Shown one piece after another: positions 43,763 to 53,358 of a DNA stretch of 64,000 nt. The stretch's first letter is position 1. Every line of letters starts with the position of its first letter. The position numbers and the translations under genes were made by a program. The notes beneath the pieces are model-generated. The model saw only the letters and a program-made list of their open reading frames with translations. It ran no database searches and was not told where the DNA came from. Location: assembly GCF_003991975.1 (NCBI RefSeq), contig NZ_CP029822.1, positions 1,116,001 to 1,180,000 on the forward strand, read 5' to 3'. This DNA is from Entomomonas moraniae (GTDB lineage Bacteria > Pseudomonadota > Gammaproteobacteria > Pseudomonadales > Pseudomonadaceae).

Positions 43763-44981
43763 TATTTTTTATGCGTTGCGAAGGAAAAAGTAGACTAAAT
43801 ATAGAGCCTTTTCCTTCGACACTTTCAATATCTAAATGGCCACCATGCCTTGATAACACGTGTTTTACGATAGACAAACCCAATCCTGTCCCACCTGTTT
43901 CACGTGAACGGCTCTTATCAATCCGATAAAAACGTTGCGTTAAGTTTTTAATATGTTGAGCGGGGATACCTTGCCCTGTATCTTTCACACGAAAAACACC
44001 TTCCCCATCGACCAATAAAAAGCTAATCTCTATACAACCACCTTCTTTCGTATAACGCACAGCATTTACCGCTATATTAGCAACTGCGCTAATTAACTCA
44101 GATTCGTTGCCGGCAATCAATGCTTTCGCATCAGCATGAATGGTAATAGTGTGATGTCCAGCTGAAAGCTCTTGTACCGTATTTTTTGTATGGTCTAAAA
44201 TCGCATCACTTGCTATCCATTGATCCATCGGGGGAGGAGTACTGTCCTCTAATCGTGCCAATGTTAATAGATCACTCACTAATGACTGCATACGACGCCC
44301 TTGCTGATACATTAGATCTAGGTAACGGCTACGCTCCTCTTCTGAAAGAGGTAAATTCTGCATCGTTTCAATAAAGCCATTTAATACAGCCAATGGCGTT
44401 CTAATCTCATGAGAAACATCGGCAACAAAGTTACGGCGCATTTTTTCGATACGCTCTATTTGTGTTATGTCATTAACCAACAATAATAACCGCCCCTCAT
44501 CATAAGGGTGTAGTTGCAACATTAATTTTTTTTCGTCAATACCTTGGGTTAGCTTTAATGGTTGTTGGTATTGCTGACTTTCTATATAATCGACAAACTC
44601 AGGCATTCTAATCAAGTTAGTAATATACTGTTGTTTGTCAAGCTCTCTATCTAAATGAAAAAGTTTTGCTGCTGTATCATTGCACCATTCTATTTTATGG
44701 TCTTTATCTAATAATAAAACCCCATTGGGTGATACTTGTATAGCCCCTAATAGTTTATTGAGTTGATCAATTGTATGCTGGTTCTCTTGATTACGTTGTT
44801 TTAATAATCGCTCAACATAATCTGTAATTTCTTTCCACCTACCTGTTAAATGTGGCTTTTCTTCTCGGGTAGCATCACGTCTTAGCCATAAAATAAGTTG
44901 CTCATATTGTTTTTTTGCAAAAAAAGCCCCGGCAAAAATAAAAACAACGAGGCAAATAACAATAATAAGTGAATATATCAA
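43755..44981 (-). CDS. phoR: Phosphate regulon sensor kinase PhoR
   Basis: The 408-residue histidine kinase has one N-terminal membrane helix (about residues 3-21), a linker and a PAS domain (about 95-190). The H-box is VSHEIRTPLAVLNGF, and the ATP-binding domain has VANIAVNAVRYT, DTGQGIP and GTGLGLSIVKH. It phosphorylates PhoB when Pi is low and PhoU/PstSCAB signals this. The single clear membrane helix contrasts with the two-helix N-terminus I recall for other PhoR proteins. It lies 58 bases after phoB. Confidence 0.94.
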   Translation of the reverse strand: MIYSLIIVICLVVFIFAGAFFAKKQYEQLILWLRRDATREEKPHLTGRWKEITDYVERLLKQRNQENQHTIDQLNKLLGAIQVSPNGVLLLDKDHKIEWCNDTAAKLFHLDRELDKQQYITNLIRMPEFVDYIESQQYQQPLKLTQGIDEKKLMLQLHPYDEGRLLLLVNDITQIERIEKMRRNFVADVSHEIRTPLAVLNGFIETMQNLPLSEEERSRYLDLMYQQGRRMQSLVSDLLTLARLEDSTPPPMDQWIASDAILDHTKNTVQELSAGHHTITIHADAKALIAGNESELISAVANIAVNAVRYTKEGGCIEISFLLVDGEGVFRVKDTGQGIPAQHIKNLTQRFYRIDKSRSRETGGTGLGLSIVKHVLSRHGGHLDIESVEGKGSIFSLLFPSQRIKNIN

Positions 44982-45039
44982 TAACTTTCTCCGTTAACTA
45001 CGATCAATTATTATAAGGTTTTAAAGGTGTTTTACATCA

Positions 45040-45732
45040 TCATGTCTCTTTACTTGCATTAAAGCGATACCCAACTCCCCTCACCGTTTCGACTAAACCG
45101 CCAGCGTTAACTAAGGCTAACCCTTCACGTAAACGCTTAATATGTACATCCACTGATCGCTCCTCAATAAACACATGTTGCCCCCAGACTTTATCCAGTA
45201 ACTGAGATCTACTGTGTACACGATTTGGATAGCGCATCAGGTAGTTAAGTAACTTAAACTCTGTAGGTCCTAATTTAACTTCTAGCCCTGCATAAACTAT
45301 CTGCCAACGATCTGGATCTAACGTTAGCCCCGCTAATGATACACTCTCTTGACTAGCCTCAGGTAGTTTACGACGCAACAACGCACGTATACGAGCCAAT
45401 AACTCTTGTGTTGAAAAAGGCTTTACTACATAGTCATCTGCCCCTGCATCTAAGCCTTGTATTTTATCTGTCTCTTCGCTTCGCGCCGTTAGCATAATAA
45501 TCGGTATTTGCTTTGTTCGTTCATTTGCACGCCAACCTTTTGCCAAGGTAATACCGCTTTGCCCTGGGAGCATCCAATCTAGCAAAACTAAATCGGGTAA
45601 TATATTATCCACTTCTTGTCGTGCATCGTCTGCATTATCAACAATGACATAATCAAAACCCGCATGTTTTAAATTGATCGCTAACAACTCGGCAATAGCC
45701 GGCTCATCTTCAACGATTAAAACTCTTGCCAT
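45040..45732 (-). CDS. phoB: Phosphate regulon response regulator PhoB
   Basis: The 230-residue OmpR-class regulator has a receiver domain with the phospho-acceptor Asp in LPDLVLLDWMLPG (about residue 54) and the switch lysine in VVKPFS. The C-terminal winged helix has the recognition region VDVHIKRLR. It binds Pho boxes such as the one before pstS. It begins 2 bases after the phoU stop. Confidence 0.96.
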   Translation of the reverse strand: MARVLIVEDEPAIAELLAINLKHAGFDYVIVDNADDARQEVDNILPDLVLLDWMLPGQSGITLAKGWRANERTKQIPIIMLTARSEETDKIQGLDAGADDYVVKPFSTQELLARIRALLRRKLPEASQESVSLAGLTLDPDRWQIVYAGLEVKLGPTEFKLLNYLMRYPNRVHSRSQLLDKVWGQHVFIEERSVDVHIKRLREGLALVNAGGLVETVRGVGYRFNASKET

Positions 45733-45734
45733 TA

Positions 45735-46448
45735 TTACTCTCCAGCGCTTTTTGTAATAGACTCAACCTCCTCCAACGAGGCATGCCTAACATCTTCACC
45801 TTTGACAATGTAGATAATAAGTTCTGCAATATTTTTTGCATGGTCGCCGATGCGCTCTAACGCTTTTGCAACAAATAATAAATCTAAGCTAGGTGATATG
45901 GTTCGTGGGTCTTCCATCATATAGGTAATTAGTTTACGAATAAAACCACCAAACTCTAGATCTATTTCATTATCACTGCGTAAAATATAAATAGCTGCAT
46001 CAATATCTAATCGAGCAAAAGCATCCAGCGCTTTATGTAATAGGTCTAATGCTAAATTAGACATAAAACGTAACTCTGCCCCCATGAGGTTTTTGGAAAT
46101 CCCCTGCTCAATGATAGATTTAACCATACGGGCTATTTTAGTTGCTTCATCCCCCGTACGTTCCAAATTATTAGTTGTTTTAGAGATCGCCATCAGTAGG
46201 CGCAAGTCACGAGCAGTAGGTTGCCGTCGGGCAATCATAGAGATCAAGTTTTTATCAATCTCAACCTCCATTGCGTTAACTTTTCCTTCTAAATCAATTA
46301 CCTTACTCACTATTTCTATATCAAAGTTCGTCAAGGCGTTAATGGCCAAGCTCATTTGTGACTCAACCAGCCCGCCCATTTCCATAATTTGGGTAGAAAT
46401 ACTGTTTAATTCAGCACTGAATTGGCTCGAAAGATGCTTATTTGTCAT
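45735..46448 (-). CDS. phoU: Phosphate transport regulator PhoU
   Basis: The 237-residue product has two three-helix PhoU repeats, each with the metal-binding E/D-x-x-x-D pattern (RTGDEATKIARM; RIGDHAKNIAELI). It links the Pst transporter to PhoR and holds the regulon off when phosphate is ample. I use the ATG at 46448 (MTNKHLSSQ); the longer frame starts with TTG inside pstB. Confidence 0.95.
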   Translation of the reverse strand: MTNKHLSSQFSAELNSISTQIMEMGGLVESQMSLAINALTNFDIEIVSKVIDLEGKVNAMEVEIDKNLISMIARRQPTARDLRLLMAISKTTNNLERTGDEATKIARMVKSIIEQGISKNLMGAELRFMSNLALDLLHKALDAFARLDIDAAIYILRSDNEIDLEFGGFIRKLITYMMEDPRTISPSLDLLFVAKALERIGDHAKNIAELIIYIVKGEDVRHASLEEVESITKSAGE

Positions 46449-46467
46449 ATTATGTTGCCTATACCTA

Positions 46468-47256
46468 CTAGCCAAAACGGCCTGTTATATAATCTTCTGT
46501 TTCTTGACGCTGAGGTTTTAAAAAAAGCTGCTCTGTTTCGCCAACTTCCACTAACTGCCCTAAGTACATATAAGCTGTATAATCAGAGCAACGCGCTGCT
46601 TGCTGCATATTATGGGTTACAATCGCTACTGTATAATCTTGTTTAAGCTCGTGAATTAGCTCTTCTATTTTACCGGTTGAAATCGGATCTAACGCAGAGC
46701 AAGGTTCATCAAGTAGCAACACTTCAGGTTTAATCGCAATTCCTCGAGCAATACAAAGTCGCTGCTGCTGACCACCTGATAAACTCGAGCCATTTTGATG
46801 GAGTTTATCTTTAACTTCAGTCCATAAGGCAGCTTTATTTAATGCCCACTCTACACGGTCATCCATTTCAGCATTCGACAATTTTTCAAAAAGCTTAACA
46901 CCAAAGGCAATATTGTTATAAATAGACATTGGGAAAGGGGTTGGCTTTTGAAAAACCATACCAATACGGGCTCGAATCAACGCAACATCTTCCTTGCTGG
47001 TTAAGATATTTTCACCATCAATTATAATTTCACCTTCTGCACGCTGTTCAGGGTAAAGCTCAAACATTCGATTTAGAGTACGTAATAAAGTTGACTTTCC
47101 ACAGCCAGACGGGCCAATAAACGCAGTGACTTTATTCTCAGCAATATCTAAATTAATATTTTTTAATGCATTAAACTGCCCATAGTAAAAGTTCAAATTA
47201 CGAATAGAAAGCTTTACTTTGGGTGTTTTGTTATGTACTTTATCGAGCATCTGCAA
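46468..47256 (-). CDS. pstB: Phosphate ABC transporter ATP-binding protein
   Basis: The 262-residue ABC ATPase has Walker [10 protein letters not shown] (about residue 43), the signature [14 protein letters not shown], Walker [13 protein letters not shown] and the switch histidine in VTHNMQQA. It powers PstCA. It starts one base after the pstA stop. Confidence 0.97.
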   Translation of the reverse strand: MQMLDKVHNKTPKVKLSIRNLNFYYGQFNALKNINLDIAENKVTAFIGPSGCGKSTLLRTLNRMFELYPEQRAEGEIIIDGENILTSKEDVALIRARIGMVFQKPTPFPMSIYNNIAFGVKLFEKLSNAEMDDRVEWALNKAALWTEVKDKLHQNGSSLSGGQQQRLCIARGIAIKPEVLLLDEPCSALDPISTGKIEELIHELKQDYTVAIVTHNMQQAARCSDYTAYMYLGQLVEVGETEQLFLKPQRQETEDYITGRFG

Positions 47257-48117
47257 TTAACCTTTCTTCTTTAATAATAAACGTGCGGTGATATTGAGTA
47301 TTAAAATACCAAACGTAATAATAAATACGCCTGCCCAAGCGAGTTTCTGCCAGTTTTCAAAAGGACTCATCGCAAATTTAAAGATTGTTACAGGCAAACT
47401 AGCCATCGGTTGTGATAAATCACTGGTCCAGAATTGATTTGAAAGCGCAGTAAAGAGCAAAGGCGCTGTTTCCCCTGCTATACGTGCAATCGCCAGTAAA
47501 ATACCCGTAACAATACCTGCTTGCGCCGCCCTAAGGGTAACCATTAGAACAACTTTCCATTTAGGAGCACCTAATGCGTAAGCTGCCTCTCGTAATGAGT
47601 TGGGAATAAGCGCTAACATATTTTCTGTTGTTCTAACAACCACAGGAATAACGATTAAAGCGAGTGCCACAATACCAGCCCAACCAGAAAAGCCTTTAAA
47701 TGGTAAAACAATTAATGAATAAACAAATAAGCCAATGATAATAGAGGGTGCTGACAGTAAAATATCATTAATAAAACGAGTGAAGCTTGAAAGAAGCCCT
47801 TTACCACCGTACTCACATAAATAGACACCAGTCATAATCCCTATTGGCGTTCCGATGATCGTTGCCATAAACACCATCAGCACAGATCCCCAAATAGCGT
47901 TCGCTAGTCCACCCACTTCTGCATTAGGTGGTGGCGTCATTTCGGTAAAGACAGCTAGTCCAATACCTCCAAGTCCTAAGTAGATCGTTTCAAATAAAAT
48001 CCATGCTAACCAAAATAAGCCAAACAACATGGCTAATAACGATAACGTTAATGCCACGGTATTTTTAAATTTACGATACCGATGGCGTGTTACTTTGGGA
48101 GCGCTAAAATAACTCAT
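47257..48117 (-). CDS. pstA: Phosphate ABC transporter permease PstA
   Basis: The 286-residue product has six helices and the permease EAA loop region ([15 protein letters not shown]). Length and sequence are of the compact E. coli type; pseudomonad PstA, as I recall it, is clearly longer. The start overlaps the pstC stop (48114-48117, ATGA). Confidence 0.95.
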   Translation of the reverse strand: MSYFSAPKVTRHRYRKFKNTVALTLSLLAMLFGLFWLAWILFETIYLGLGGIGLAVFTEMTPPPNAEVGGLANAIWGSVLMVFMATIIGTPIGIMTGVYLCEYGGKGLLSSFTRFINDILLSAPSIIIGLFVYSLIVLPFKGFSGWAGIVALALIVIPVVVRTTENMLALIPNSLREAAYALGAPKWKVVLMVTLRAAQAGIVTGILLAIARIAGETAPLLFTALSNQFWTSDLSQPMASLPVTIFKFAMSPFENWQKLAWAGVFIITFGILILNITARLLLKKKG

Positions 48118-49070
48118 GAGCGCCCTCCTTCATTTTTTTGTAATTTCATCAAAAATAATTTAGAACATGACAACACTACGAACGTGATAAAGAACAGTAT
48201 CAAACCTAAATAAACTAATGATGATTGATGAAGCCCTGGGCTAGCCTCAGCAAACTCATTGGCTAAAACAGAAGTAATACTGTTAGCAGCTTCAAACAGC
48301 GAAGGAGACTCAAGCTGATTCATATTCCCTATCATAAAGGTTACGGCCATTGTTTCACCTAATGCTCTACCGAGTCCTAGCATAATACCGCCAACAACGC
48401 CCGCTTTTGTATAGGGGAATATAATGTTCCAAATAACTTCCCATGTAGTAGAACCTAGGCCATAAGCCGATTCCTTTAATAAAGGAGGCGTTACTTCAAA
48501 AACATCACGCATCACAGAAGCAATAAATGGAATAATCATAATCGCCAGAATAATACCAGCAGGGAAAATACCTATTCCCACAGGATAACCAGAAACTAAT
48601 GCCCCAAGAAATGGCACACCTTCTAGTAAAGATTGCAGTGGAACTTGAACATATTCGGCCAATAACGGGCCAAAAACTAAAAGCCCCCACATACCATAGA
48701 CGATGGAGGGAATTGCCGCTAATAATTCAATAGCTGTACCTAATGGCTTTTTTAACCAACTTGGGGCAAGCTCAGTTAAAAACACAGCAATTCCAAAACT
48801 AACAGGAACGGCGATAAGCAGTGCAATGACCGATGTAGCAACCGTGCCATAAATCATTACCAATGCGCCGTACTTATTTTGTATCGGATCCCACTCATTG
48901 GTCCAAAGAAAACTAAATCCAAATTCTTTAAACGCTGGCCATGCACCAATTATAAGAGAAATAATGATGCCCGCTAACATAACCAACGTTAAGATAGTGG
49001 CACCACGAAATAAACCTGCAAAAACAGCATCCCCGTAACGGGAATGCTTTCGATTTAAGGTAGTTCGCAT
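48114..49070 (-). CDS. pstC: Phosphate ABC transporter permease PstC
   Basis: The 318-residue product has six helices, [10 protein letters not shown] near residue 53 and the EAA loop [34 protein letters not shown] follows. It pairs with PstA to form the channel. It is again the short E. coli-type form. It lies 33 bases after pstS. Confidence 0.95.
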   Translation of the reverse strand: MRTTLNRKHSRYGDAVFAGLFRGATILTLVMLAGIIISLIIGAWPAFKEFGFSFLWTNEWDPIQNKYGALVMIYGTVATSVIALLIAVPVSFGIAVFLTELAPSWLKKPLGTAIELLAAIPSIVYGMWGLLVFGPLLAEYVQVPLQSLLEGVPFLGALVSGYPVGIGIFPAGIILAIMIIPFIASVMRDVFEVTPPLLKESAYGLGSTTWEVIWNIIFPYTKAGVVGGIMLGLGRALGETMAVTFMIGNMNQLESPSLFEAANSITSVLANEFAEASPGLHQSSLVYLGLILFFITFVVLSCSKLFLMKLQKNEGGRS

Positions 49071-49103
49071 ATGTATTATCTGTCTCCTTAATACACAAGC
49101 TGA

Positions 49104-50138
49104 TTAGTAATTAATGGCTTTGTTTGTTTTAGCATCTACAACTTTTGACCAACTTTGACGAATTGTTTTCTTTACACTGTCTGGGAAAGGAACATAATCC
49201 AGTGCGATGGCTTCTTTATCCCCCTTTTCAAATGCCCAGTTAAAGAATTTTAAAGTCGCTTCAGTTCCGCTAACATCTTCTGGTTTTTGATACACTAAAA
49301 TGTATGTTGCTGTTGATAATGGCCATGCATTAGCACCTTTTGCATTCGTCATGTCTTGAGCAAATGTTTTCTCCCAATCTATGCCTTCAGCCGCAGATTT
49401 AAAGCTTTCATCATTAGGCGTAATAAAATTACCTGCTGCATTTTGTAATGCAACATAACTCATATTATTTTGCTTAGCATAAGCATACTCAACAAAGCCG
49501 ATTGAGTTAGGTAAGCGCATAACATAGGTAGAAACGCCTTCATTTCCTTTACCGCCCACGCCCACTGGCCATTTAACAGCAGCTCCGGCACCTACATCTT
49601 TTTTCCAATCATCGCTTACTTTAGCTAAATAAGAAGTGAAAACAAAGCTTGTGCCTGAACCATCCGCACGACGAACTACTGTAATTTTTGCATTGGGCAA
49701 ATTAAGGGTTGGATTTAGTTTTTTAATCGCTTCGTCATCCCAATGAGTAATTTTACCTAGATAGATATTGGCTAATACATCCCCTGTTAGCTTTAGCTGG
49801 CCTTGTTGTATGCCTTTAATATTCACAACAGGAACAACACCGCCAATCACTGTAGGGAACTGAATAAGCCCTTCCTTTGATAACTCCTCATCTGATAATG
49901 GTGCATCAGAAGCTCCAAAGTCAACGGTTTTGGCAATGATTTGCTTTACACCTGCACTTGAACCAATCGACTGATAATTAACTCGATTGCCAGTTTCTTT
50001 GTGATACGTATCAGCCCACTTTGAATAAATAGGTGCAGGAAAAGAGGCGCCAGCGCCGGTCATATCTTTAGCAACCGTAGGCAAACTCACCAGTAAAGAA
50101 GCAAACCCCAAAACTTTCAAACATGCAGCTATTTTCAT
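49104..50138 (-). CDS. pstS: Phosphate-binding periplasmic protein PstS
   Basis: The 344-residue product has a Sec signal (cleavage near TVA/KD, residue 23). Phosphate-site motifs are [37 protein letters not shown] and [11 protein letters not shown]. It resembles E. coli PstS far more than the DING-like pseudomonad PstS. It delivers Pi to PstCAB. GAGGT stands before the ATG, and a Pho box lies 35-65 bases upstream. Confidence 0.97.
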   Translation of the reverse strand: MKIAACLKVLGFASLLVSLPTVAKDMTGAGASFPAPIYSKWADTYHKETGNRVNYQSIGSSAGVKQIIAKTVDFGASDAPLSDEELSKEGLIQFPTVIGGVVPVVNIKGIQQGQLKLTGDVLANIYLGKITHWDDEAIKKLNPTLNLPNAKITVVRRADGSGTSFVFTSYLAKVSDDWKKDVGAGAAVKWPVGVGGKGNEGVSTYVMRLPNSIGFVEYAYAKQNNMSYVALQNAAGNFITPNDESFKSAAEGIDWEKTFAQDMTNAKGANAWPLSTATYILVYQKPEDVSGTEATLKFFNWAFEKGDKEAIALDYVPFPDSVKKTIRQSWSKVVDAKTNKAINY

Positions 50139-50172
50139 AATATCTACCTCAATAAGTAATTTTCAAAATAGC

Positions 50173-50203
50173 ATGACAGAGTTTTATGACAGTATTATGA
50201 CAA
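50173..50203 (-). promoter_or_regulatory. Pho box (three TGTCAT-type repeats) before pstS
   Basis: On the minus strand TTGTCAT (50197-50203), CTGTCAT (50186-50192) and a third CTGTCAT (50173-50179) lie in direct repeat. The first two are 11 bases apart, the classical PhoB spacing. The third is 13 bases further, slightly out of register. A TATTTT that could act as the -10 follows. This fits PhoB control of the whole pstSCAB-phoUBR unit. Confidence 0.88.
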
Positions 50204-50302
50204 TTAAAAAATATTCACCTATTTTTTAATAATAACTTTAAAAAAACAACTATATCTGTTTATAATCACAAGGAAGTGTTATTAAATTGATTAAGTTACT
50301 CA

Positions 50303-51046
50303 ATGTATTTTCATTTAAAAAAGATTATTTTTATTCCTCTCGCTTATAGCTTCTTTTGTTTAGCCGGTTGTCAAACTAATTTCAGTGATGCCGATTTAGA
50401 ACGTGAGGAACTTGTAACCAATCGCAGTAGTATGGGTGCTGGAGAGCTACTACAAACCGACGCAAACCGTGTAGCCACGATTGCTATGCGTAATAATTTG
50501 CATGGCCTCTATATTCTGCTTGAAAAACTGTACAAGCGTAATCCGCGTGAATGGCGCAAAACTTCAAACTCTCTCGAGAATGCTAGAAAACTTGTGTTTG
50601 ACGCGATTGAAAATGATCTGTCTTTTCCAGGATTAAATAATAAAAAAAGTATTGACGCTCTTTATATTTCAATGGACCCTGATTTTACAGGCGATCGTGC
50701 GGGTGCATTTATCTATGGGCTAGCCACTATGATTATTATTGCCCATGGTGACCATACAAAATTCTATATATCAGATGTGGTAAATGCCCAATATATTTAC
50801 AATGCAGCACGTAATGTAGAAATAGCCCAATGGATATTAATGCAACGTAAGGATGCTAATAACCAACCACTGCTTATTTCTAATGAAATTTCTAAAAAAG
50901 GCTATAATCTAACATTTGCTATAGAACTTGCAAAAATATCAGGGCGTTTAGACCTTGTTTCAGAAATGCTCGATGAGCGCTTCCGTCGTGTTGGAACTAA
51001 CTATGTGCATAATCTTCTATTCTTAACTTTTTTACCGGTACAATAA
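50303..51046 (+). CDS. Putative lipoprotein, unknown function
   Basis: The 247-residue product has a lipoprotein signal ending CLAGC (Cys at residue 23). The mature part is largely helical, with LLQTDANRVATIAMRNN and a conserved-looking GDRAGAFIYGLATMIIIAHGDH segment (about residues 130-151). It resembles uncharacterised pseudomonad lipoproteins by feel only. It is divergent from pstS with the Pho box between them, so phosphate control is possible. A bidirectional terminator follows. Confidence 0.78.
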   Translation: MYFHLKKIIFIPLAYSFFCLAGCQTNFSDADLEREELVTNRSSMGAGELLQTDANRVATIAMRNNLHGLYILLEKLYKRNPREWRKTSNSLENARKLVFDAIENDLSFPGLNNKKSIDALYISMDPDFTGDRAGAFIYGLATMIIIAHGDHTKFYISDVVNAQYIYNAARNVEIAQWILMQRKDANNQPLLISNEISKKGYNLTFAIELAKISGRLDLVSEMLDERFRRVGTNYVHNLLFLTFLPVQ

Positions 51047-51074
51047 AAAATAGCTGATAGAAGCAGCTATTTTT
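51046..51074. terminator. Bidirectional terminator
   Basis: AAAAATAGCTG pairs with CAGCTATTTTT around a 7-base loop. It overlaps the lipoprotein stop and lies 15 bases from the convergent multicopper oxidase stop. Confidence 0.85.
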
Positions 51075-51088
51075 AAAGCAAACTAAAA

Positions 51089-52591
51089 TTATTCGTTCTC
51101 AACCTGCCCCATCATACCCAAGGACTCATGCTCAAGTATGTGGCAATGGTACATCCTTACACCCTTATCATAATCAACAAAAATGATACGTGCTTTTTCA
51201 TATGGTTTTAGGTTAATCGTATCTTTTAACTCTTTAAAAAGTGGCTTAGTAACTTTGCCCGCCAACTCATACTCTTTTACTTGAAACTGAAGGCCATGTA
51301 TGTGAAAAGAGTGATCCATATGAGAGTTATTAAAAATCTCCCATTCCTGAACCGTACCTGCTTTGACTTTATAGTCAATACGATTCATGTCAAACGTTTT
51401 ACCATTAATTAAAAAGTCCACGCCAGCTAAAGACTTAGGATTAGCTGCTTCTGTGTACTCAATTTTATGGAATGCTGTTGCAACAGGTGCCGTAGGAATA
51501 TCACGTAATCGTTTAGGTAAGTTAATTTTATCTTTTAACTGCATTTTAACCTGGGCTATAGGTAAATCTTTTTCTTTAGCAACTTTTCCCATTTTTCCAC
51601 GCTCATAAGCCAATGCAGTCAATGTAAACTCACCTTGTTTTTTAGGTGTTAATACAACCTCTGCACGCTCCCCAGGGCTTAACAATAAGCTTGTAATAGC
51701 AACGGGTTGCTCTAACAATCCACCATCACTTGCCACCTGATAAGCCTCTACTTCACTTGATGGAAAAGAAAGATTTAAATAACGGCCAGAATTAGCATTC
51801 CAAATACGCCAACGTTGAGTCCCCCCTAAAGAGATAACAGGTTGATATTGGCCATTGATGAGCTGAAACTGCCCTTCTCGCCCATTCATCCAGTCTAACA
51901 TAGAGTTATCAGCTATTTGAGCTTCTTTATTTAATTTCAGATCAGAAAAAAATAGATTTTGTTCAGGAATTGCTTTTAATGGATCGTTCGGATCACGAAC
52001 AATAAAACCACCTGCTAGCCCCTTATAAACTTGTTCTGCCGTAGTCTCATGGGGATGAGGGTGAAACCAGTAAGTCCCTTCAAAATGAGCAGGTAATGTA
52101 AATTCAACTTGCCTTGTTTGACCTACTTTGACTGGATCATGAGGATTACCATCCACTTGTGGTGTCACTGGTAAACCATGCCAATGAACGGTTGTTCCTT
52201 CTGGCAAATGATTTTCTATGGCTACTTTAACTTTAGTGCCAGCCATCACATCAATAATAGGTAATATTTTTTGATTATAAAGCCAAAATGTTGTCTGCTT
52301 ACCAGGAATAATCTCAACCTTTGTAGACATTGGCATCAAATATGTTTCAAATACACCCTGTTGTTTACTTTGATTAACCAATAATGGAAGTGGCTTTAAA
52401 GGTTGACCTTTGGGCATTAGTTCTTTTTCTAGCAATGGTGCCTCATTATTAGGCATCGACATCATCATATCATGCTGACTATGATCAGGCAGTGAACTTT
52501 GCATGTTATGATGCTGTGCAAGACTCAAAGGAATCTGTAAAGAAAAAACAAAGAAACAACTAAGATATTTAACGATTTGCTTATTGTTCAT
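51089..52591 (-). CDS. Multicopper oxidase (CueO/FtsP-like)
   Basis: The 500-residue product has three cupredoxin domains and all copper sets: HWHG (residue 136), WFHPHPHE, HSFHIHG and HCHILEHESLGMM. It probably oxidises Cu(I) in the periplasm and protects against copper. The signal peptide (residues 1-25) has no twin arginine, unlike CueO. The Met-rich insert of CueO before the third domain seems absent. A His/Met-rich stretch stands instead right after the signal (residues 27-46). The next gene on the strand ends 19 bases upstream. Confidence 0.88.
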   Translation of the reverse strand: MNNKQIVKYLSCFFVFSLQIPLSLAQHHNMQSSLPDHSQHDMMMSMPNNEAPLLEKELMPKGQPLKPLPLLVNQSKQQGVFETYLMPMSTKVEIIPGKQTTFWLYNQKILPIIDVMAGTKVKVAIENHLPEGTTVHWHGLPVTPQVDGNPHDPVKVGQTRQVEFTLPAHFEGTYWFHPHPHETTAEQVYKGLAGGFIVRDPNDPLKAIPEQNLFFSDLKLNKEAQIADNSMLDWMNGREGQFQLINGQYQPVISLGGTQRWRIWNANSGRYLNLSFPSSEVEAYQVASDGGLLEQPVAITSLLLSPGERAEVVLTPKKQGEFTLTALAYERGKMGKVAKEKDLPIAQVKMQLKDKINLPKRLRDIPTAPVATAFHKIEYTEAANPKSLAGVDFLINGKTFDMNRIDYKVKAGTVQEWEIFNNSHMDHSFHIHGLQFQVKEYELAGKVTKPLFKELKDTINLKPYEKARIIFVDYDKGVRMYHCHILEHESLGMMGQVENE

Positions 52592-52609
52592 AAGATCCCA
52601 TGTGATCAG

Positions 52610-53083
52610 CTATTTTTTAGGTTTAGATTCCGGATATCGCCAATACCATAGAAGCTCTTCCTTACCATCATTTGAACCTATCCAACTATTACTCTCACCC
52701 GTCATAATCCCATCAATGGCCCATTTAATTTCTGGTATCCAATTTTTACCAATGATTAGCTGTGCTGGGTCTAAACCAACAGAGAACTCCCACTTATCTG
52801 CCTGTTTCGAGTAGATAAGATTAAGTTCATTTGGAACATCACACTGAGCAATACCAACTCTGTTATTTGGCACACTGAGGATATCATCATTAGGGCGTGT
52901 AATTTTAATAAGCTTACTGTTTTCTTTTTGATCTTTCTCAAATGCTCTCAACAGTAACAATAAAGAATGACAGCCAATAATATCAGCTGTTAAATGCCAG
53001 TTTGGATAATAAATATCATCAGGATATTGATACCGCCAAAGTGAAATCACACCTTGCTGCTTCCAGTTATCCGCATACAACAT
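52610..53083 (-). CDS. Uncharacterised protein
   Basis: The roughly 157-residue soluble product is rich in Trp and Tyr (LYADNWKQQGVISLWRY, EIKWAIDGIMTGESNSWIG, LLWYWRYPE). It has no membrane segment or recognised motif. The ATG at 53083 has AGGTG at short distance and AGGGGAG further up, so I prefer it to an in-frame start at 53119. It may be co-transcribed with the multicopper oxidase, but no functional link is visible. Confidence 0.65.
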   Translation of the reverse strand: MLYADNWKQQGVISLWRYQYPDDIYYPNWHLTADIIGCHSLLLLLRAFEKDQKENSKLIKITRPNDDILSVPNNRVGIAQCDVPNELNLIYSKQADKWEFSVGLDPAQLIIGKNWIPEIKWAIDGIMTGESNSWIGSNDGKEELLWYWRYPESKPKK

Positions 53084-53317
53084 TGAACACCTAACTCCCC
53101 TTATTTTTTCCGACTTCAAGGCGTACAGCTATACTTATTAATGCTGGTCGAATTATGCCACAATTCATACCAATAATAATATGATTATTTATCGTTTTTG
53201 AAAAATAAATAAAATGACATCTCCTGTATTAAAGCCAGAAGTCACCATTATTCTATTTTTAAGAGAATAGTTTTATAGAGAAATGTTATTTAAAAGAAAT
53301 GTTTTCTATCAGTTAAT

Positions 53318-53348
53318 TCATTTACCTTGTTAAAAACAAGGTAAATGA
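53318..53348 (-). terminator. Perfect 14-base inverted repeat after asd
   Basis: TCATTTACCTTGTT and AACAAGGTAAATGA pair perfectly around AAA, beginning 11 bases past the asd stop. No T-run follows on the minus strand, so it may terminate weakly or protect the 3' end of the leu-asd mRNA. Confidence 0.6.
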
Positions 53349-53358
53349 GTAAATAGGA

